DNA of 64,000 nt, taken from Prorocentrum cordatum. Lineage: Eukaryota > Sar > Dinophyceae > Prorocentrales > Prorocentraceae. A program made the position numbers and the translations under genes. The number at the start of each line of letters is the position of its first letter. The first letter of the stretch is position 1. Shown here piece after piece: positions 11,191 through 22,382 of this stretch. The notes under the pieces were generated by a model. The model saw only the letters and a list, made by a program, of their open reading frames with translations. It was not told where the DNA came from and ran no database searches. The stretch covers positions 95,001-159,000 of the forward strand of contig CAUYUJ010016357.1 of the NCBI GenBank assembly GCA_963575745.1, read 5' to 3'.

Positions 11191-11924
11191 GAAAGTTGGT
11201 ACGATTTGCCTGAACTGGAAACGTGACTAAATCTGCCTGGACTGGAAGCGTGACTGAATAAACGCGCTGCAAGGGTATGAACCTCAAGAAAACGCCGGCG
11301 ACGGCGAAGTCCAATGATCAGAGTGCGCGATGGCCAAACCGTCAGAACCTCGAGGAGCAGCTCGGCAAAGTTCCAGACGGAGCCGCCTGAGGAAAGTTCG
11401 GGAAGGGACCGCCGGAGTCAAGCTCTGGAAGGAGGGCCTGCGGCCTGCGTAAGATTCTAGAAGGCGCCTCCCCCCCCCGTCGCGCGTGCTCCGTGCCCCC
11501 GCGCAAATCCTTACAAGGGTGCGGTGGTCCGACAGGATCCGCGCCAGACGCGCCATCGTCCCACCACGCGGACCCGCCGCCCAAACCCATCGAATTCACA
11601 TAGGATCCGCCCGGCAAACATCGGATCCGCATGGGACCCGTAGCGGATCCGTGCCCAGATCCGACGCTCGAGGCGAGGTTGACACCCCCGTACTCGAAAT
11701 CCCTTGATAATTGACCCCCCCCTAAAAAACGGCCCCCCCCCCCTTCAACGGCAACCTGATTTTCTGGACCCCCCCTGTCAACGGGGAGCCTTCGTATTCC
11801 GGACCCCCCCCGTCTTCGGTTTGAAGCAACCGCCCAAACCCCCCCTGCTTCCAAACAAGACGCCTTATACAGCCGGACATGGGGGACGATTCTGATGGGA
11901 TTTCGAATCTGCGGGGGCCCCCTG
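11191..11924. other. Non-coding stretch with GGATCCG and poly-C motifs
   Basis: Several GGATCCG(C) repeats at about 11533-11665 and poly-C/G tracts at about 11715-11850. No gene was seen. Confidence 0.35.
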
Positions 11925-12056
11925 TCTTGCCATCGCTCGGACGTCCATGCCCCGTACATTTTTCGGTCTTGTGCGTGGTTTTTTGCTCGATGGTCCAGGA
12001 TGCTCCTCGATCACCCTCGCCGAGAAACACGAAGCACACGTCCGAGCGATGCCAAG
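11925..12056. mobile_element. Family I TIR element, copy I1
   Basis: A ~132-bp element with ends CTTGCCATCGCTCGGACGT and ACGTCCGAGCGATGCCAAG. It shares GCGTGG(T/C)TTTTT and GATGCTCCT(C/T)GAT with copies near 12.5 and 33.7 kb. Confidence 0.7.
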
Positions 12057-12124
12057 CTGCACTCGTTCTCGGGCGCCCGACGCTGCGCCCAGCGCCCGCG
12101 CCCCGCCGCCCCGCCCGGGTCGGG

Positions 12125-12293
12125 CGAAAGGGGGGGATAGCAGAGGGGGGGTCTGAGAATCAGCTCATGTGTGGCTGATTCTCCCGGCGCCTCCCGGCGC
12201 CGGAGGCGCCCATGCATCGAGGAATGGGCCCCTCGGTGGGACCGAGACCAGCTGCATGCAGCACATTTCGTAACCCCCCTTTCCCAATCCCCA
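12125..12293. mobile_element. Family D element, copy D2
   Basis: It begins GAAAGGGGGGGATAGC and ends GTAACCCCCCTTTC, so the last ~12 bp form an inverted repeat. The interior CGCCTCCCGGCGCCGGAGGCGCC palindrome (in parts) is shared with D1 and D3. Confidence 0.7.
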
Positions 12294-12302
12294 CTTTTCG
12301 TC

Positions 12303-12368
12303 GGGCCTCCTCCTCCTCCTCCTCCCTCCTCCTCCGCTTCCTCCTCCTCCTCCTCCTCCTCCTCGATC
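12303..12368. repeat. (TCC)n microsatellite
   Basis: An interrupted TCC run. The reverse frame reads poly-Glu/Gly. Confidence 0.9.
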
Positions 12369-12495
12369 TCCTTCCCCCAGCCCCCCTCTCTCCCCAGGCT
12401 GGGCGGGCCGACGGCCCGGGCCCCGGCTGGACCCCGACAGCCCGGCGCCCCGTCGTGCGACTTGCAGCAGGGCCGGACCTGCCACGTTAACTGTC

Positions 12496-12630
12496 TAGCC
12501 ACCTCTCGGACGTCCATTCCCCCGTGTTTTTTTTGTTCGGGCTTCGTGCGTGGCTTTTTCGCAGGACGATCCAGGATGCTCCTTGATAGTGCCCGCCGAG
12601 AAAAAAGTGCACACGTCCGAGCGATACCGA
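12496..12630. mobile_element. Family I TIR element, copy I2
   Basis: The left end is degraded (CACCTCTCGGACGTCCATTCC). The right end CACGTCCGAGCGATACC matches the family. It shares the GATCCAGGATGCTCCTTGATA interior block with I1. Confidence 0.6.
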
Positions 12631-12654
12631 GTCATGGTTCGTTTCGTTCTGTGG

Positions 12655-12755
12655 TTCGTTGTGCTTTCCTGTGCCCTCCTGCCAGAACGGAGCGCAGAAC
12701 ACAGCCGAAGTCCAGCAAAACAGCGTTTAGGTCCAGCCCTGGTTTGGAACTTCGG
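12655..12755. mobile_element. Family M remnant
   Basis: It carries the ACAGCCGAAGTCCAGCAAAA and CAGCGTTTAGGTCCAGCCC end seen intact near 31.3 kb and again at 47.89-47.94 kb. Confidence 0.5.
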
Positions 12756-12779
12756 GCCGACGTCTCAAATCGTCCCAAC

Positions 12780-13085
12780 TTGCCTGACCGTGTGTAGAGA
12801 GCTACACCGAAACGCCCAGGAAGGTGGTGCCGCAGGCGATTCCCCATCCATTCTGGCACACCCCTCACACGTTCCGTGGCCCCTCAGGGGGCTCCACCAA
12901 AGGCCCCACGATTGCGGTTTCGGAAGCGAGTCCCCATCCATATAGGCACACCCCTCAGAGTACGTGGCCGCATAGGGAGCTTCACCGCAGGCCCCAGTTG
13001 CACAGTTCGCATGCGTCCCCAAGCCCGTTTCGGCACACCTCTCAACCGTCTCGTGGCCCCACAGCTGAGCTCCACTGAAGGCGAT
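12780..13085. repeat. ~88-bp tandem repeat, locus 2
   Basis: Three to four diverged units of the repeat at 10.7 kb, with TCGTGGCCC and GAGCTCCACCGAA blocks. Confidence 0.75.
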
Positions 13086-13244
13086 ATCCGCAACCGCTGT
13101 GCCCACAGCAGCAGATGGTTGGGTTCTTCGCCAAGATCACTTTCTCAGCCCGCTGCCTCACCATCCCCCAGGACAGTTCCTCGTCCCGGAGAAACGTTTG
13201 TTGGCCTGAGAGCCCAGAATGGGACCCTGCAGAGGCATATCGTT

Positions 13245-13571
13245 GGCGTCCAAGAGGGGGGCGTCTAAAAGGGGGGGTGCAAATCGTGGCCGGCGGCATG
13301 TGCGCGGCCCAGGGGGGGGGGTCGGAGATGTATTGAAATAGAAAGAGGCGCCAGGGCGCGGGATTGAAATTCGTCGCGGGGTGCGCCAGTGTCCTGGTTG
13401 ATCAGTGCCCCTGTTTGCCGAGACGTTCTTGGAAGACGACCCGAGTCCCGCTGCCCCGGCGATGCACGCGCGGGTACGCCGATTGAGCCCTACGCGCCGC
13501 CCCGCCATGAGATCATGGCCCCCGCAATGATGCCTCCCCCGAATCATCACCCCCCTCTTTGCCGCCCCCGA
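13245..13571. mobile_element. Family C TIR element, copy C1
   Basis: The left end GGCGTCCAAGAGGGGGGCG and right end CACCCCCCTCTTTGCCGCCCCC are inverted copies. The interior shares AATCGTGGCC and CACGTGC(G)CGG blocks with C2 and C3. It lies next to B1, which starts 12 bp later. Confidence 0.65.
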
Positions 13572-13582
13572 GCCTAACAGAG

Positions 13583-13812
13583 AGGCCTCCTAGATGGGGT
13601 CGGAGCAGATGGGGTCGGAGGAACTCGCCGCACTGCCGATGCATCGACGATGCATCGACGATGCATCGGCGATGCGGCGGCGACGTCGGCGAGGCATCGG
13701 CGCCATCGGCGTGGCGCAAATCGGCCTCCGCATCGAGCCCCATCGTGCGATGCCTGGGCGATGCGGCGCGAGGCTCCGAACCCATCTGCTCGGACCCCAT
13801 CTGGGAGGCCCA
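13583..13812. mobile_element. Family B foldback element, copy B1
   Basis: It begins AGGCCTCCTAGATGGGGTCGG and ends CCCCATCTGGGAGGCC (inverted). The core is packed with GATGCATCGGCGATG palindromes. CAGAG occurs on both sides and may be a short target duplication. The core lacks stop codons, so all frames look open (MHRRCIGDAS...), which is an artefact. Confidence 0.75.
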
Positions 13813-14040
13813 GAGACTGGAGAACCACGCCGAGATCGAACCGCCCAGGCCGCTGGAAGGCCTGGGCGCTCCGCCCTCCCGAGCGGCAGCGCGAGGCAGC
13901 AGCGACGGCGGCGGCGGCGGCGCTCGGCGCGCCTCCCGCACCCTTCGGGCCAGCGGGGAGTCGCCCAGGTCGCAGGCCTCGCGCGGAGGTCGCCCCCGCC
14001 ACCGCGGGAGCCGCCCGGGCAGTCGATAACCGCCGCCGTC
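13813..14040. other. GC-rich stretch, no gene
   Basis: GGC-rich sequence leading into the GTC array. Nothing is recognisable. Confidence 0.35.
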
Positions 14041-14154
14041 GACGTGGTCCTCGCCGTCGTCGTCGGAATCGTCGTCGTGTTCACTTGTTCGTCGTGTTCG
14101 TCGTGGTCGTGGTCGCGGTCGTGGTCGTGGTCGTTGTCGTGAACGTGGTCGTGT

Positions 14155-14206
<52 letters not shown>

Positions 14207-14275
14207 TGCCAGCGGCGGCGTCGGCGTGGTCGTCGTCGTCGTCCTTAACGTCGTCGCCGTAAAGTCATTGCCGTC
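14041..14275. repeat. (GTC)n microsatellite
   Basis: A pure GTC core at about 14156-14208 with GTG/GTC-rich flanks. Confidence 0.9.
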
Positions 14276-14389
14276 GTGGTATTCGACGATGTCGTCGTCG
14301 CCATCATCGTATGCGTCGTCCCCGACGTCGTAATCGTAGGTGTTCGTACGTAGTCGTCCTCGTTGGCGTAGCTGTCGTCGTGGTCGTGG

Positions 14390-14460
14390 TCATGTCCGTG
14401 GTGGTGGTGGTGGTGGTGGTGGCGGCGGCGGTGGTCGGTGTCGTGGGGGGGGGAGGAGAA
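14390..14460. repeat. (GGT)n microsatellite
   Basis: A GTG/GGT run that passes into GGC. Confidence 0.8.
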
Positions 14461-14616
14461 GGCCAGAGGAGGACGAGCAGGGGGAGGAATGAAAGGAGGG
14501 AGCACCGATGAGCAAGGAGTAAGATGTGGAGGGAGGAAGACGACGATGAGGGAGGAGGAGGCGGAGGAGGGAGGAAGAGAAGGACAAGGAAAGATAACGA
14601 AGGAGAACACATGGGT

Positions 14617-14895
14617 GGACGATGATGATGATGATGATGATGATGCTGATGCTGATGCTGATGATGATTGTGATGATGATGATGATGATGATGCTGATGA
14701 TGATGATGATGATGATGATAGTGATAATCAGGATGGTGATAATCAGGATGGTGATGATGATGATGATGATGGGGATGAGGATGATGATGATGCTGTTGGT
14801 GATGTTGATGATGCTGCTGGGATGAGGAGACGGAGGAGGAGTAGGAGGAGGAGGAGGAGGAGCAAGCGGAGGAACAGGAGGAGGAGAAGGAGGGT
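14617..14895. repeat. (ATG)n followed by (GGA)n
   Basis: An ATG/GAT run at about 14617-14815, then a GGA-rich run at about 14823-14893. Poly-Asp, poly-Met and poly-Ile ORFs are products of the repeat. Confidence 0.95.
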
Positions 14896-15810
14896 GAGCA
14901 GGACCCCGTGGGAGAGACAGCGAGCCACCGAACATATCTAAAGACTTCATGATGCTATACTTGTCCAGCCTTCCTTCCCCTTCCCTCCCCTACCCATTTC
15001 CCTCCCTCCCCCTCGGCTCCCCCACACCGCCACCCCAAACCACTTTTCCCTGAGCGCGTTCTGACACAGACTCGAATCGGATCCCATCGTAGCGTGCACG
15101 GGAAGCCCCCATTAGGCGAAGCAAGGGACGGAGGAGGAGGAGGAGGAGGAGGTTGAGGAGGATGAGGTTGAGGAGGCGGAGGAGGAGAACCAATACCCTC
15201 CCTCCAAGCTCCTTCTCCATAGGCCCCATACAAGGATTGATTTCAACTGAGGGGAGTGCCCGTTGGGGGACAAGCGTCTGAAGATCCTGCAACGTGCCAG
15301 TACAACACTATCGGGAGTCCAACGCCACGAATCAACCTGTCTGTTGCCTGTTGCGTCGTGGCGACCCTCAATCACCGCTCTCCGCCGTCTGTCCGCCTGC
15401 GCTTCCCTCTCCCCTCCCCATCTCCCTTACTGGGCCCCGCCCTTTCTGGGGTGCAGGCCCGGGCCGCTCCTTCATGGACCGCCCCTCGGCCGCCGCCGTT
15501 TACGGCGCGCCGCCCGGCTCCGCCGGCCCTCTGGCCTGCCACTTTTTGCGGCTCCGTCGACTTCAGCTTGCTCCCCACCGTCGCTCCTTGCGACGCAACG
15601 CGACGCCCGATCGGCCCAGGGCCGGTCCTGATACAGATCACGGGGATAAACATGCACGGCGGCAACTCCTCTGTAATGTCACAAGGGAAAGTCCAGTCCT
15701 TGACGCACTTCTCTTTCGCTCCAAACTGGCTTACTCGCTCTCCGCCTTCTGGGTGCTGGTTGGCTTATGTCACCTTCCACCCTCCGTAGTTACTCTTATA
15801 CATCGCCCCT
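14896..15810. other. Non-coding stretch with a short GGA run
   Basis: A GGA-rich run lies at about 15129-15187. The remaining ~700 bp shows no recognised gene or repeat family. Confidence 0.35.
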
Positions 15811-15950
15811 CCCAGACCCCCGACGTCATGATTTTTCCATAACGTCGATTTTCAGCGGTCTGGACCCATTCCCAGGGACTGGTTCTTCGTCCCGAGCCGT
15901 TTTTTGACGGTCCCGAGGCCGAGTGAGGGCCCCCAGAGACCCCAGATAGC
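15811..15950. repeat. Family H dispersed repeat, copy H1
   Basis: It shares CAGACCCCCGACGTCATGAT, a GACC-C-CTTCCCAGGGACTGG-like block, CCCGAGCCG and CCGAGGCC-AGTGAGGGC with copies at 16.54, 16.69 and 30.15 kb. No TIR was identified. Confidence 0.6.
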
Positions 15951-16186
15951 GAAACACGTCCCGTCGTCATTTCTTCATGACTCGAGGGGGTCTGGGTTCC
16001 CTGCCATCCAGGCCCTTGTGGCTATGGCTGCTGCCGGCCGCGAAACCTCCCGCGGCCTCCGAGAGATCGGCCGGGAGGGGACGCGCGCGCCCCGCTGCGT
16101 GCGCTCGACTCTCTCTGCGCCCCGCCGCCGCGCGCGGGGCCGCGGCGCCAGACATCGGGTGTGCGTGGGTGGCGCCCTCCAGGGCA

Positions 16187-16224
16187 GGAGGAGGAGGAGG
16201 AGGAGGAGGAAAAGGAGGAAGAGA

Positions 16225-16255
<31 letters not shown>

Positions 16256-16315
16256 GAGCATGCCGAAGGAGGAGGAGGAGGAGGAGGAGGAGGAGGAGGA
16301 GGAGGAGGAGAAGGA
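16187..16315. repeat. (GGA)n microsatellite
   Basis: Two GGA runs split by GAGCATGCC. Confidence 0.95.
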
Positions 16316-16356
16316 CAGTGCAGCCCCTCCCCCCTGGATCAGGGGCGGCCAACATG

Positions 16357-16500
16357 GGAGCGTCCAAGAGGGGGGCATGGGCGCAAGTCGTGGCGGTCGG
16401 CACGTGCGCGGCCCAAGGGGGGGGGGCAGGCACGTGCTGAAACGATGAGTGGCGCCGTGAAGTCTGAGGGCCCACGCCATGATATCCCCCCCCTTACTTA
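16357..16500. mobile_element. Family C element, copy C2 (right end lost)
   Basis: Left end GAGCGTCCAAGAGGGGGGC and interior GTCGTGGCGGTCGGCACGTGC as in C1/C3. The right TIR is degraded. Confidence 0.55.
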
Positions 16501-16539
16501 GTCATCCAACTGTTCCAATCTGTTCGATGCGCGGTCCCC

Positions 16540-16835
16540 TGAGGTCCGGACCACTTCCCTAGGGCCAGTCTTTCGCCCCGAGTCGGTTTTGGACGCTCCC
16601 GAGGCCAGTGAGGGCCCCCAGAGGCCGGAAGCGGCCAGAAACCGCCCGCTCCAATTTTGCTGGAACGTCCGATCTCTGGGACCCCCCCTCCCCAGACCCC
16701 CGACGTCATGATCTTTTCACAACGCCGACCCTCAGAGGTCTCGACCTCTTCTCCTGGGCCGGCTTTGCGCCCTGAGCCGTTCTGCTGACGGCCCCGAGGG
16801 CCAGTGAGGGCCTCCAGAGGCCGAGAATGAAGAGG
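16540..16835. repeat. Family H repeats, copies H2 and H3
   Basis: H2 (16540-16640) and H3 (16684-16835) are partial tandem copies of the unit seen at 15.8 kb. Both end in AGTGAGGGCC(C/T)CCAGAGGCC. Confidence 0.6.
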
Positions 16836-16879
16836 AACCTCCCGTTGCGATCTCTCCCTTGCCCGAGGGAGTCTGTAGG

Positions 16880-17418
16880 CCGACTGGAAGCCACCCCCCC
16901 CGGTCGGCGGCACCCCCCCGGCGGCCGGTGGGCGCGGCGCCCGGGGGCCTCCAGCAGCCGGGCGGCCTCGGCGGCCTCCGCGCTCCCGCGGCGCGGGGGC
17001 GCGGCGGCCTCCGCGGGCGCCGCGCGCGCGGGCGCGCCCGCGCAGGGGAGCGACATCCGGACACGTCCACTGCCCCAGGCCTGGCCCTTGCGGGGCCCAG
17101 GAGCGGTGCATTGTACGGTCGGACTTCATTGGACAGGACACGCGGGAGGACAAAAGACCCTTCCGGGGGCCACATTGCCATAGGAATGCAGGAGGCACGG
17201 GTCGCGAGACACAGGACAGAAAGGTACTCTTGATCTGGCAGGGTCGACCTACTAATCCAGGCCGCCTGTATGCATCCCTGGCCAAGCCATGAGGGCGTAT
17301 ACGTCGCTCCTCGGCCCAGGACGGCCCAGGTCTGGGCAGTGGACATGTATGGATCCCGTCGCCCTGCCGCGGCGGCGGGCGGCGACGGTGGCGTTGGCGG
17401 CGAGGCCGGCGGCGGTGG
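16880..17418. other. Very GC-rich stretch, no gene
   Basis: GCG/CGC-dense to about 17050, then ordinary sequence. The open frames are composition-driven. Confidence 0.35.
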
Positions 17419-17585
17419 CGCTGGGGTTAGGTCGAGCGTGTCTTCCTAGAGGCGGATCCTGCATGAAAAACTCAAAAAGTAATTCAAACATTCTCAAGAA
17501 TAGCCCCAAACGGTAGATAAGTCGTCCCCCAAATATGTTTTGAATGTTCCTCCTGCAGAGGGACATGCCCGACGTAACGCTGGGG
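17419..17585. mobile_element. Family A TIR element A4 with perfect 8-bp target duplication
   Basis: The element 17427-17577 (151 bp) begins TTAGGTCGAGC and ends GCCCGACGTAA. Identical CGCTGGGG copies flank it at 17419-17426 and 17578-17585. It is non-coding. Confidence 0.85.
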
Positions 17586-18239
17586 CTCAAGTCGCGGATT
17601 CAAGACCGACGGCGACGACGGCGGCGGCGTCGTCGACGATGGCGAGGGAGGAGGGTAGATCGCATGGCGAAGTTTGGACCTTTTTGGGCAACTTTTTCAT
17701 GCAGACTGGAGCGACGGGGGCTCGGCCAGTGGGGGAACGGTGCGAGGTGCAATAGCTCGCTTGCGCGAAAAATGGCGCGAACTATTACTGGGGGGGCACG
17801 AAATATTGCAGTGAGCGTGAACTATTGCGTTCGAAAGAATACACGACTGCATCCACGCGAAACTATCTGTTGCGCCAAGACCGCAAACTTTCGCACCCAT
17901 GCGACCATTACTGCAGCTAGTATTGCAACTACTCTGGCCCCCCATCTGCGCTACCCCCCACTACTCCGCCTTAGATCATAGCCTGGTGGGGGTGATTCGT
18001 CGCCATGGCTAAATTTGCCTCGAGATTTGGGTCAAATGTGCTCCGAGAAAGATCAAGACGGAGCCGCGATCAGGGCGGCACCGACGACGTCGACGACGAC
18101 GCGGGGGAGAATCATGAGGCTGAAAACATGTTCGGAGGTGCGCGACGGCTGGGATATTCAGCTGGCTTTCCTTGGGGAGGCGGCCGATGATCTGATGCCG
18201 TTGAGGCAACTTCCTAATTTGCAGCAGGGGGTCGTGGAG
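17586..18239. other. Non-coding stretch, nothing recognised
   Basis: Mixed composition. No repeat family or gene was found. Confidence 0.3.
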
Positions 18240-18798
18240 TTAGGTCGGGCATGTCCTCCTACAGGCGGCTTTTGGAAGACAAATAAAAATACTCCACAAT
18301 TGGACAAACATAGCCCCCCCAAAATGAAAAAAATCGTCTCCCGACTATTTCCCCAATCAGTGCTTGCACTGAAGGGGTCCTGGCGGCTCTTGAAGGATCT
18401 GGCGAAAATGGGCGGCCGATTTTGGTGGGCAGCCGGTTTCCCGGGTTCCCGGCTCTGGGTTCCCGGGTTCCTGGTTGCTGGTTTTAGGCTGATTTCAATA
18501 GGCGGCGGGGTTCCCGGGTTTCTGGGTTCCTGGGATCCTGGTCGATCTCCTTATCGATAGGTCTCACCATTGATCTCACCCCATTTCTCTATCGATATCA
18601 CTAAGTTGCTCAAAATCGATCTCTCACTGCAACGACTTCACTATCGGTCTCACGACCGACCTTACAATCGTTCTCACTCTCGATCTCACAATTCATACTG
18701 CTAACTTTCAAACTATCCACTGGTTGGGGCTTTCCTCTGGTGTCATTTGTCCTGATTATTTGTGAAACTTCCGCTTGTACAAGGACATGCCTGACTTA
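18240..18798. mobile_element. Family A element A5, enlarged by internal repeats
   Basis: The left terminus is TTAGGTCGGGC (18240) and the right terminus GCCTGACTTAC (ends 18798). The flanking octamers TCGTGGAG and TCATGGGC agree at 5 of 8 positions. The interior is expanded by GGTTCCCGG-type repeats (about 18438-18542) and ATCGATCTCAC-type repeats (about 18540-18690). Confidence 0.55.
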
Positions 18799-19059
18799 CT
18801 CATGGGCATTTCGGACATATCGCCACGGGTAATCCGAAAGCTGGCGGCGACACCCGCCGAACACCTCCGTCTCCCAGTCGCCCCTCCACGACCTCGGTCC
18901 CCGGGGCCTCTGACGAGCCGCGCATCTCGACGTGGATCTCTCGGGGTGAACCCCGGTGGCGACGAGGACCCCTGCGGAAGCCCAAAGTGGGCAGAGGGAT
19001 TTCGCCACGTGGTGCGAAGCTCCCTTCCCCACCGAATCCCCCTCCCATCCCTCCTCTTT

Positions 19060-19600
19060 ACATCCTCCTCCTCCTCCTCCTCCGATTCGCATCACGTGAC
19101 GGATCCAAGCCGCCGAAAAAGGAGGGGGATGCCGACATGGACTAGGGATCCGTGGATCTGCCGAGGTGGCGCCACGGATCCGTGGCTCGGGGAGGGCCCC
19201 CCCCTCCCCGAGACGTGCCACCAGTGCCGCCCCGACCCGGCGACGGGGCGCGCCGCTTCTGCGTATGGAAACGGGGCCCGTCGCCAGCCCACGCGCTCCC
19301 GAATCCGTGTTGGCGCTTCCTCGGCAGGAGAGGGGGGAGGGGGGCGGGGAGCACCCTCGGAGTTATGCTTTCTCCTCCTCCACCTGCTGCTCCCCCTGTC
19401 CCCGCAGTGTCGCTGCGGTCCACCTCCTCTTTCCTCCTCCTCCTCCTCCTTCCCCTCCTCGTCAGCGTCTTCCCTGCTCCGTCCCGTCCCTTCCTCTTCC
19501 CCTTGCCCTTCCCCTTCCACTCGCCCTTCCCCTTGCCCTTCCCCTTCCTTTTCCCCATCCCCCTCCATCTCCCTTTCCCCCTCCCCTCCTGCGGGGAGGC
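19060..19600. repeat. TCC and TTCCCC(TTG)CC pyrimidine runs
   Basis: TCC runs at about 19064-19085 and 19425-19460, and a TTCCCCTTGCCC-type run at about 19490-19590. A GGATCCGTGG-based palindrome lies at about 19146-19192. No gene was seen. Confidence 0.75.
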
Positions 19601-20380
19601 ATGACGCGACCAGTGACCAGCACGAGGCATGGAGGAGCAACCCTCTGAGCGTAGGCTTGGCGTTCCAACCCTTCCAAACCATCTTCTCCCCCGTGGGGGG
19701 GGGTACCCGCATGCAAGACGAATCCCAACCGACGTAGACGGCATACAAACTAACGGTACGAAAATCAACCAACGCATGGAAACACAATGATCCGCCACCG
19801 TGCCTCCTGGCACGTTGAGGCGTGCCGGAATGCTAAGTACTGTCTTGCCTTCTAGGGCCCACCCCCTCTTCTACCAGCGCTGGCCTCCTTGCAACATGCG
19901 ACATATTCGCACCCTCGAGGTTGCACTCCAATACAGCACGCTCGCGCCCCCGAGACAACACACGGCCCCAAGACGGCCCAAGAGAGTCCCAAGACGGCCT
20001 ACGAGGAGGGGCCCAAATGGGCCCTAAGGGACCTGCAAGTCTGCCTCACAGGATGCCAAGACAGCCACAGGACGGCAAAACGAGTTCCATGACAACTCCT
20101 ACACTGATGAAAACGAAAGGTGTCACGTGCGACGGCCTTCCTTGTCCTCCTCCTCCTCCTGCTCCTTCTCCTCCTCATCATCACTACCACGGCTCTCCCA
20201 AGCCTGGAGACAATTATCACCCTGAATGCTGGGCTGGCACGGTGGCGGGACTTGCCGCAGGCAGCTGGATACCAATCCCAATCGACCTAATTTATCAATG
20301 CGATTACACGTGAGCGTTTCAAAAGAATCAGCCTGGCGAAGGACCCAACCATATGAGTTGTGAATAACGCAAATGTGAGC
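19601..20380. repeat. CCAAGACGGCC-type minisatellite in mixed sequence
   Basis: CAAGACGGCC / CAAGAGGGCC units at about 19965-20085, otherwise no gene. A 38-bp block at about 20235-20272 is shared with 60.67 kb (see findings). Confidence 0.5.
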
Positions 20381-21020
20381 ATCGTCGTCTGTGGAGCTCC
20401 GTCTGGGGCCACGAGATAGATGTGTGAGGGGTGTGTGTGCGAAATGGGTGCGGGTGGATGCATGCGAGGAGGCCTTCGGTGGAGCTCCCGCCGAAATGGG
20501 TGCGGGGACCGAGTGCGAGCACTACCACTGAGGCCTTCGGTGAAACTCCCTATGGGGCCACGAAACCTGAAGGGTGTGCCGAAATGAGCGCGGGGAGCGC
20601 GTGCGAGCAGTGCAACTCGGACCTTCGATGGAGCTCCCTATCAAGCCACCAAGCGTGTGAGGGGTTCCGACATGGGTGCGGGGACCGCGTGCGAGCACAG
20701 CCACTAGGGCATTCGGTGGAGCTCCCCATGGGGCCAGTAACCCTGCGAGGGGGCTGCCGAAATGGGTAAAGAGACCGCATGCGACCATCGGTGGAGCTCC
20801 CTATCAGGCCACGAAGCGTGTGAGATGTGCCGAAATGGGTGCGGGGATCGCAGCGAGCACTGCCACTAGGGCTCGGTGGAACTCCCTATGGCGCCACGAA
20901 ACGTGTGAGGGGTGTCCCCGAACGAGCGCGGGGACCGCATGCGAGCACTGCCACTGGGAACTCCGGTGGAGCTCCCTATCAGGCAACGAAGCGTGTGAGG
21001 GGTGTGCCGAAACAGGGACA
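20381..21020. repeat. ~88-bp tandem repeat, locus 3 (reverse orientation)
   Basis: About seven units with GGTGGAGCTCCCTAT, GCCACGAAGCGTGTGAGG and GCCGAAATGGGTGCGGGG. These are the reverse complement of the 10.7 kb array. Confidence 0.8.
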
Positions 21021-22000
21021 TGCGGAGGGCAGAGTCAGGGATGGGAGGAGGGGGTAACGAGGAGGCAGGGCGAGCAGGAGGAGGTGGAGGAGGAATGACG
21101 CGTGGAGCTGTGTCTTCAAAACGAGGACCCAGGCACCACAGGATGGTTGGGAAATAACAGGGTGGAATAACATGAACGGTATTCGTAGTTGCGGTTATGA
21201 CGCCGGGTTGTGCTACTAAGCGTAGCGCGGTGCAGTGCAAATCAATAGAACCACGATGTGCACTGCGACTCGATGCTCTGCAACAACTGTGGAGCCCAAC
21301 CGCCAATCAACCCGACGATCCACATCACTAAACGCGCATCCAACAACGACGCAAAAGAACTGCAACGACAAGGCGGCAACACTGGAGCGCAATGCAAGCA
21401 CACAACCAAACCAACGCGACAGCAACGCAACACGCAACCAACTCAAAAATGACCGCACAAGCAAGCAGAAGGAACCTATCCTCTGAGAGCCCCCCAACGG
21501 ACGACGCATACTTTCAATTGCCATATGTTTTCGAAAGACGACGACGTGCCCCTTTCCAAGGACTCCTCAATTCGCCGGCCCAACCGGCCAACGGCGTGGT
21601 CGAATCTCTGCTAAAAACTTGACCTTATTGCTTGTTCGCGCGCGCAGAGTTGTCACCAGACGAAAAATATCCAGGCCTACTTCGGTCACGGATGCTGGAG
21701 CTCACGGTGGCGGCCTTCCAGCCCTCAAGATCGCCCACATGGAGCTCCAACAGGGCCCAAGAGTTGAGAGGAATGGGTGGAACGCCCCAAGATGGCCCGA
21801 AGGCGACCTCCATAATGCCTCAGGATCCCAGACAACCCTAGACATGAAATTTCAATGGTTTTCTTATAGGTCTGGAAAGGATTTTTGCGTCATCGCCTTT
21901 TGAAACTTACGATCGCCACAGACGGCCCAAGAGGCCTCAATGCCCGCCAAGACAACCCAGTAGGCTCCCAAGACGACCAGAAAAGGAACAACATGATTGA
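21021..22000. other. Lower-GC stretch, no gene
   Basis: No supportable CDS. It contains a few CAAGA(C/T)GGCCC units (about 21740-21990). Confidence 0.35.
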
Positions 22001-22170
22001 CTCACGACACGGACAAGCATATAAACATGTATGAGGCATGGAAGCGTTTTCAAGACACCTGACTGGGCAACGTGCAATCGCATTGCTGAAGACATCGATG
22101 GTTATGTTATGTACTGTGCCAAGGGCTATGCTGTGCTGTGCCGTGCTGAATTGACGTGTATCATGCTGCG
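22000..22170. repeat. Diverged copy of the 34-36 kb segmental repeat
   Basis: It shares AAGACACCTGA(C/T)TGGGC(A/G)AC, CAATGCTGAA-type and GCTGTGCTG blocks with the repeat at 34.4-36.3 kb. Confidence 0.5.
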
Positions 22171-22212
22171 TCACGTTGAGCTGCGCCCTTCGAGAAGGTG
22201 GGGCTCTGCATC

Positions 22213-22382
22213 GGGGGCGTCCAAGAGTGGAGTTCGCAAATCGTAGCCCGATGCACGTGCTCGGACCAGGGGGGCCAAGAAACGTCTTGAAACAAGAAGG
22301 GGGGCCGTGAACTCTGAGGAGACATCATGGCCCTGGCCATGGTATCTCTCCCCTAATCATCACCCCCCTCTTGGACGCCCCC
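22213..22382. mobile_element. Family C TIR element, copy C3 (complete)
   Basis: A 170-bp element starting GGGGGCGTCCAAGAG and ending CTCTTGGACGCCCCC, an exact inverted repeat over 15 bp that continues imperfectly. It is the best-preserved copy of the family. Confidence 0.8.

Noticed and set aside
13583-13812. Conserved peptide MHRRCIGDASAMHRR as a real protein motif
   Set aside because: It recurs only inside family B cores, in any frame and on both strands, so it reflects the GATGCATCGGCG repeat.
14438-14941. Acidic Asp-rich nuclear-type protein
   Set aside because: The Asp run is the ATG/GAT microsatellite, and the flanks are GGA runs.
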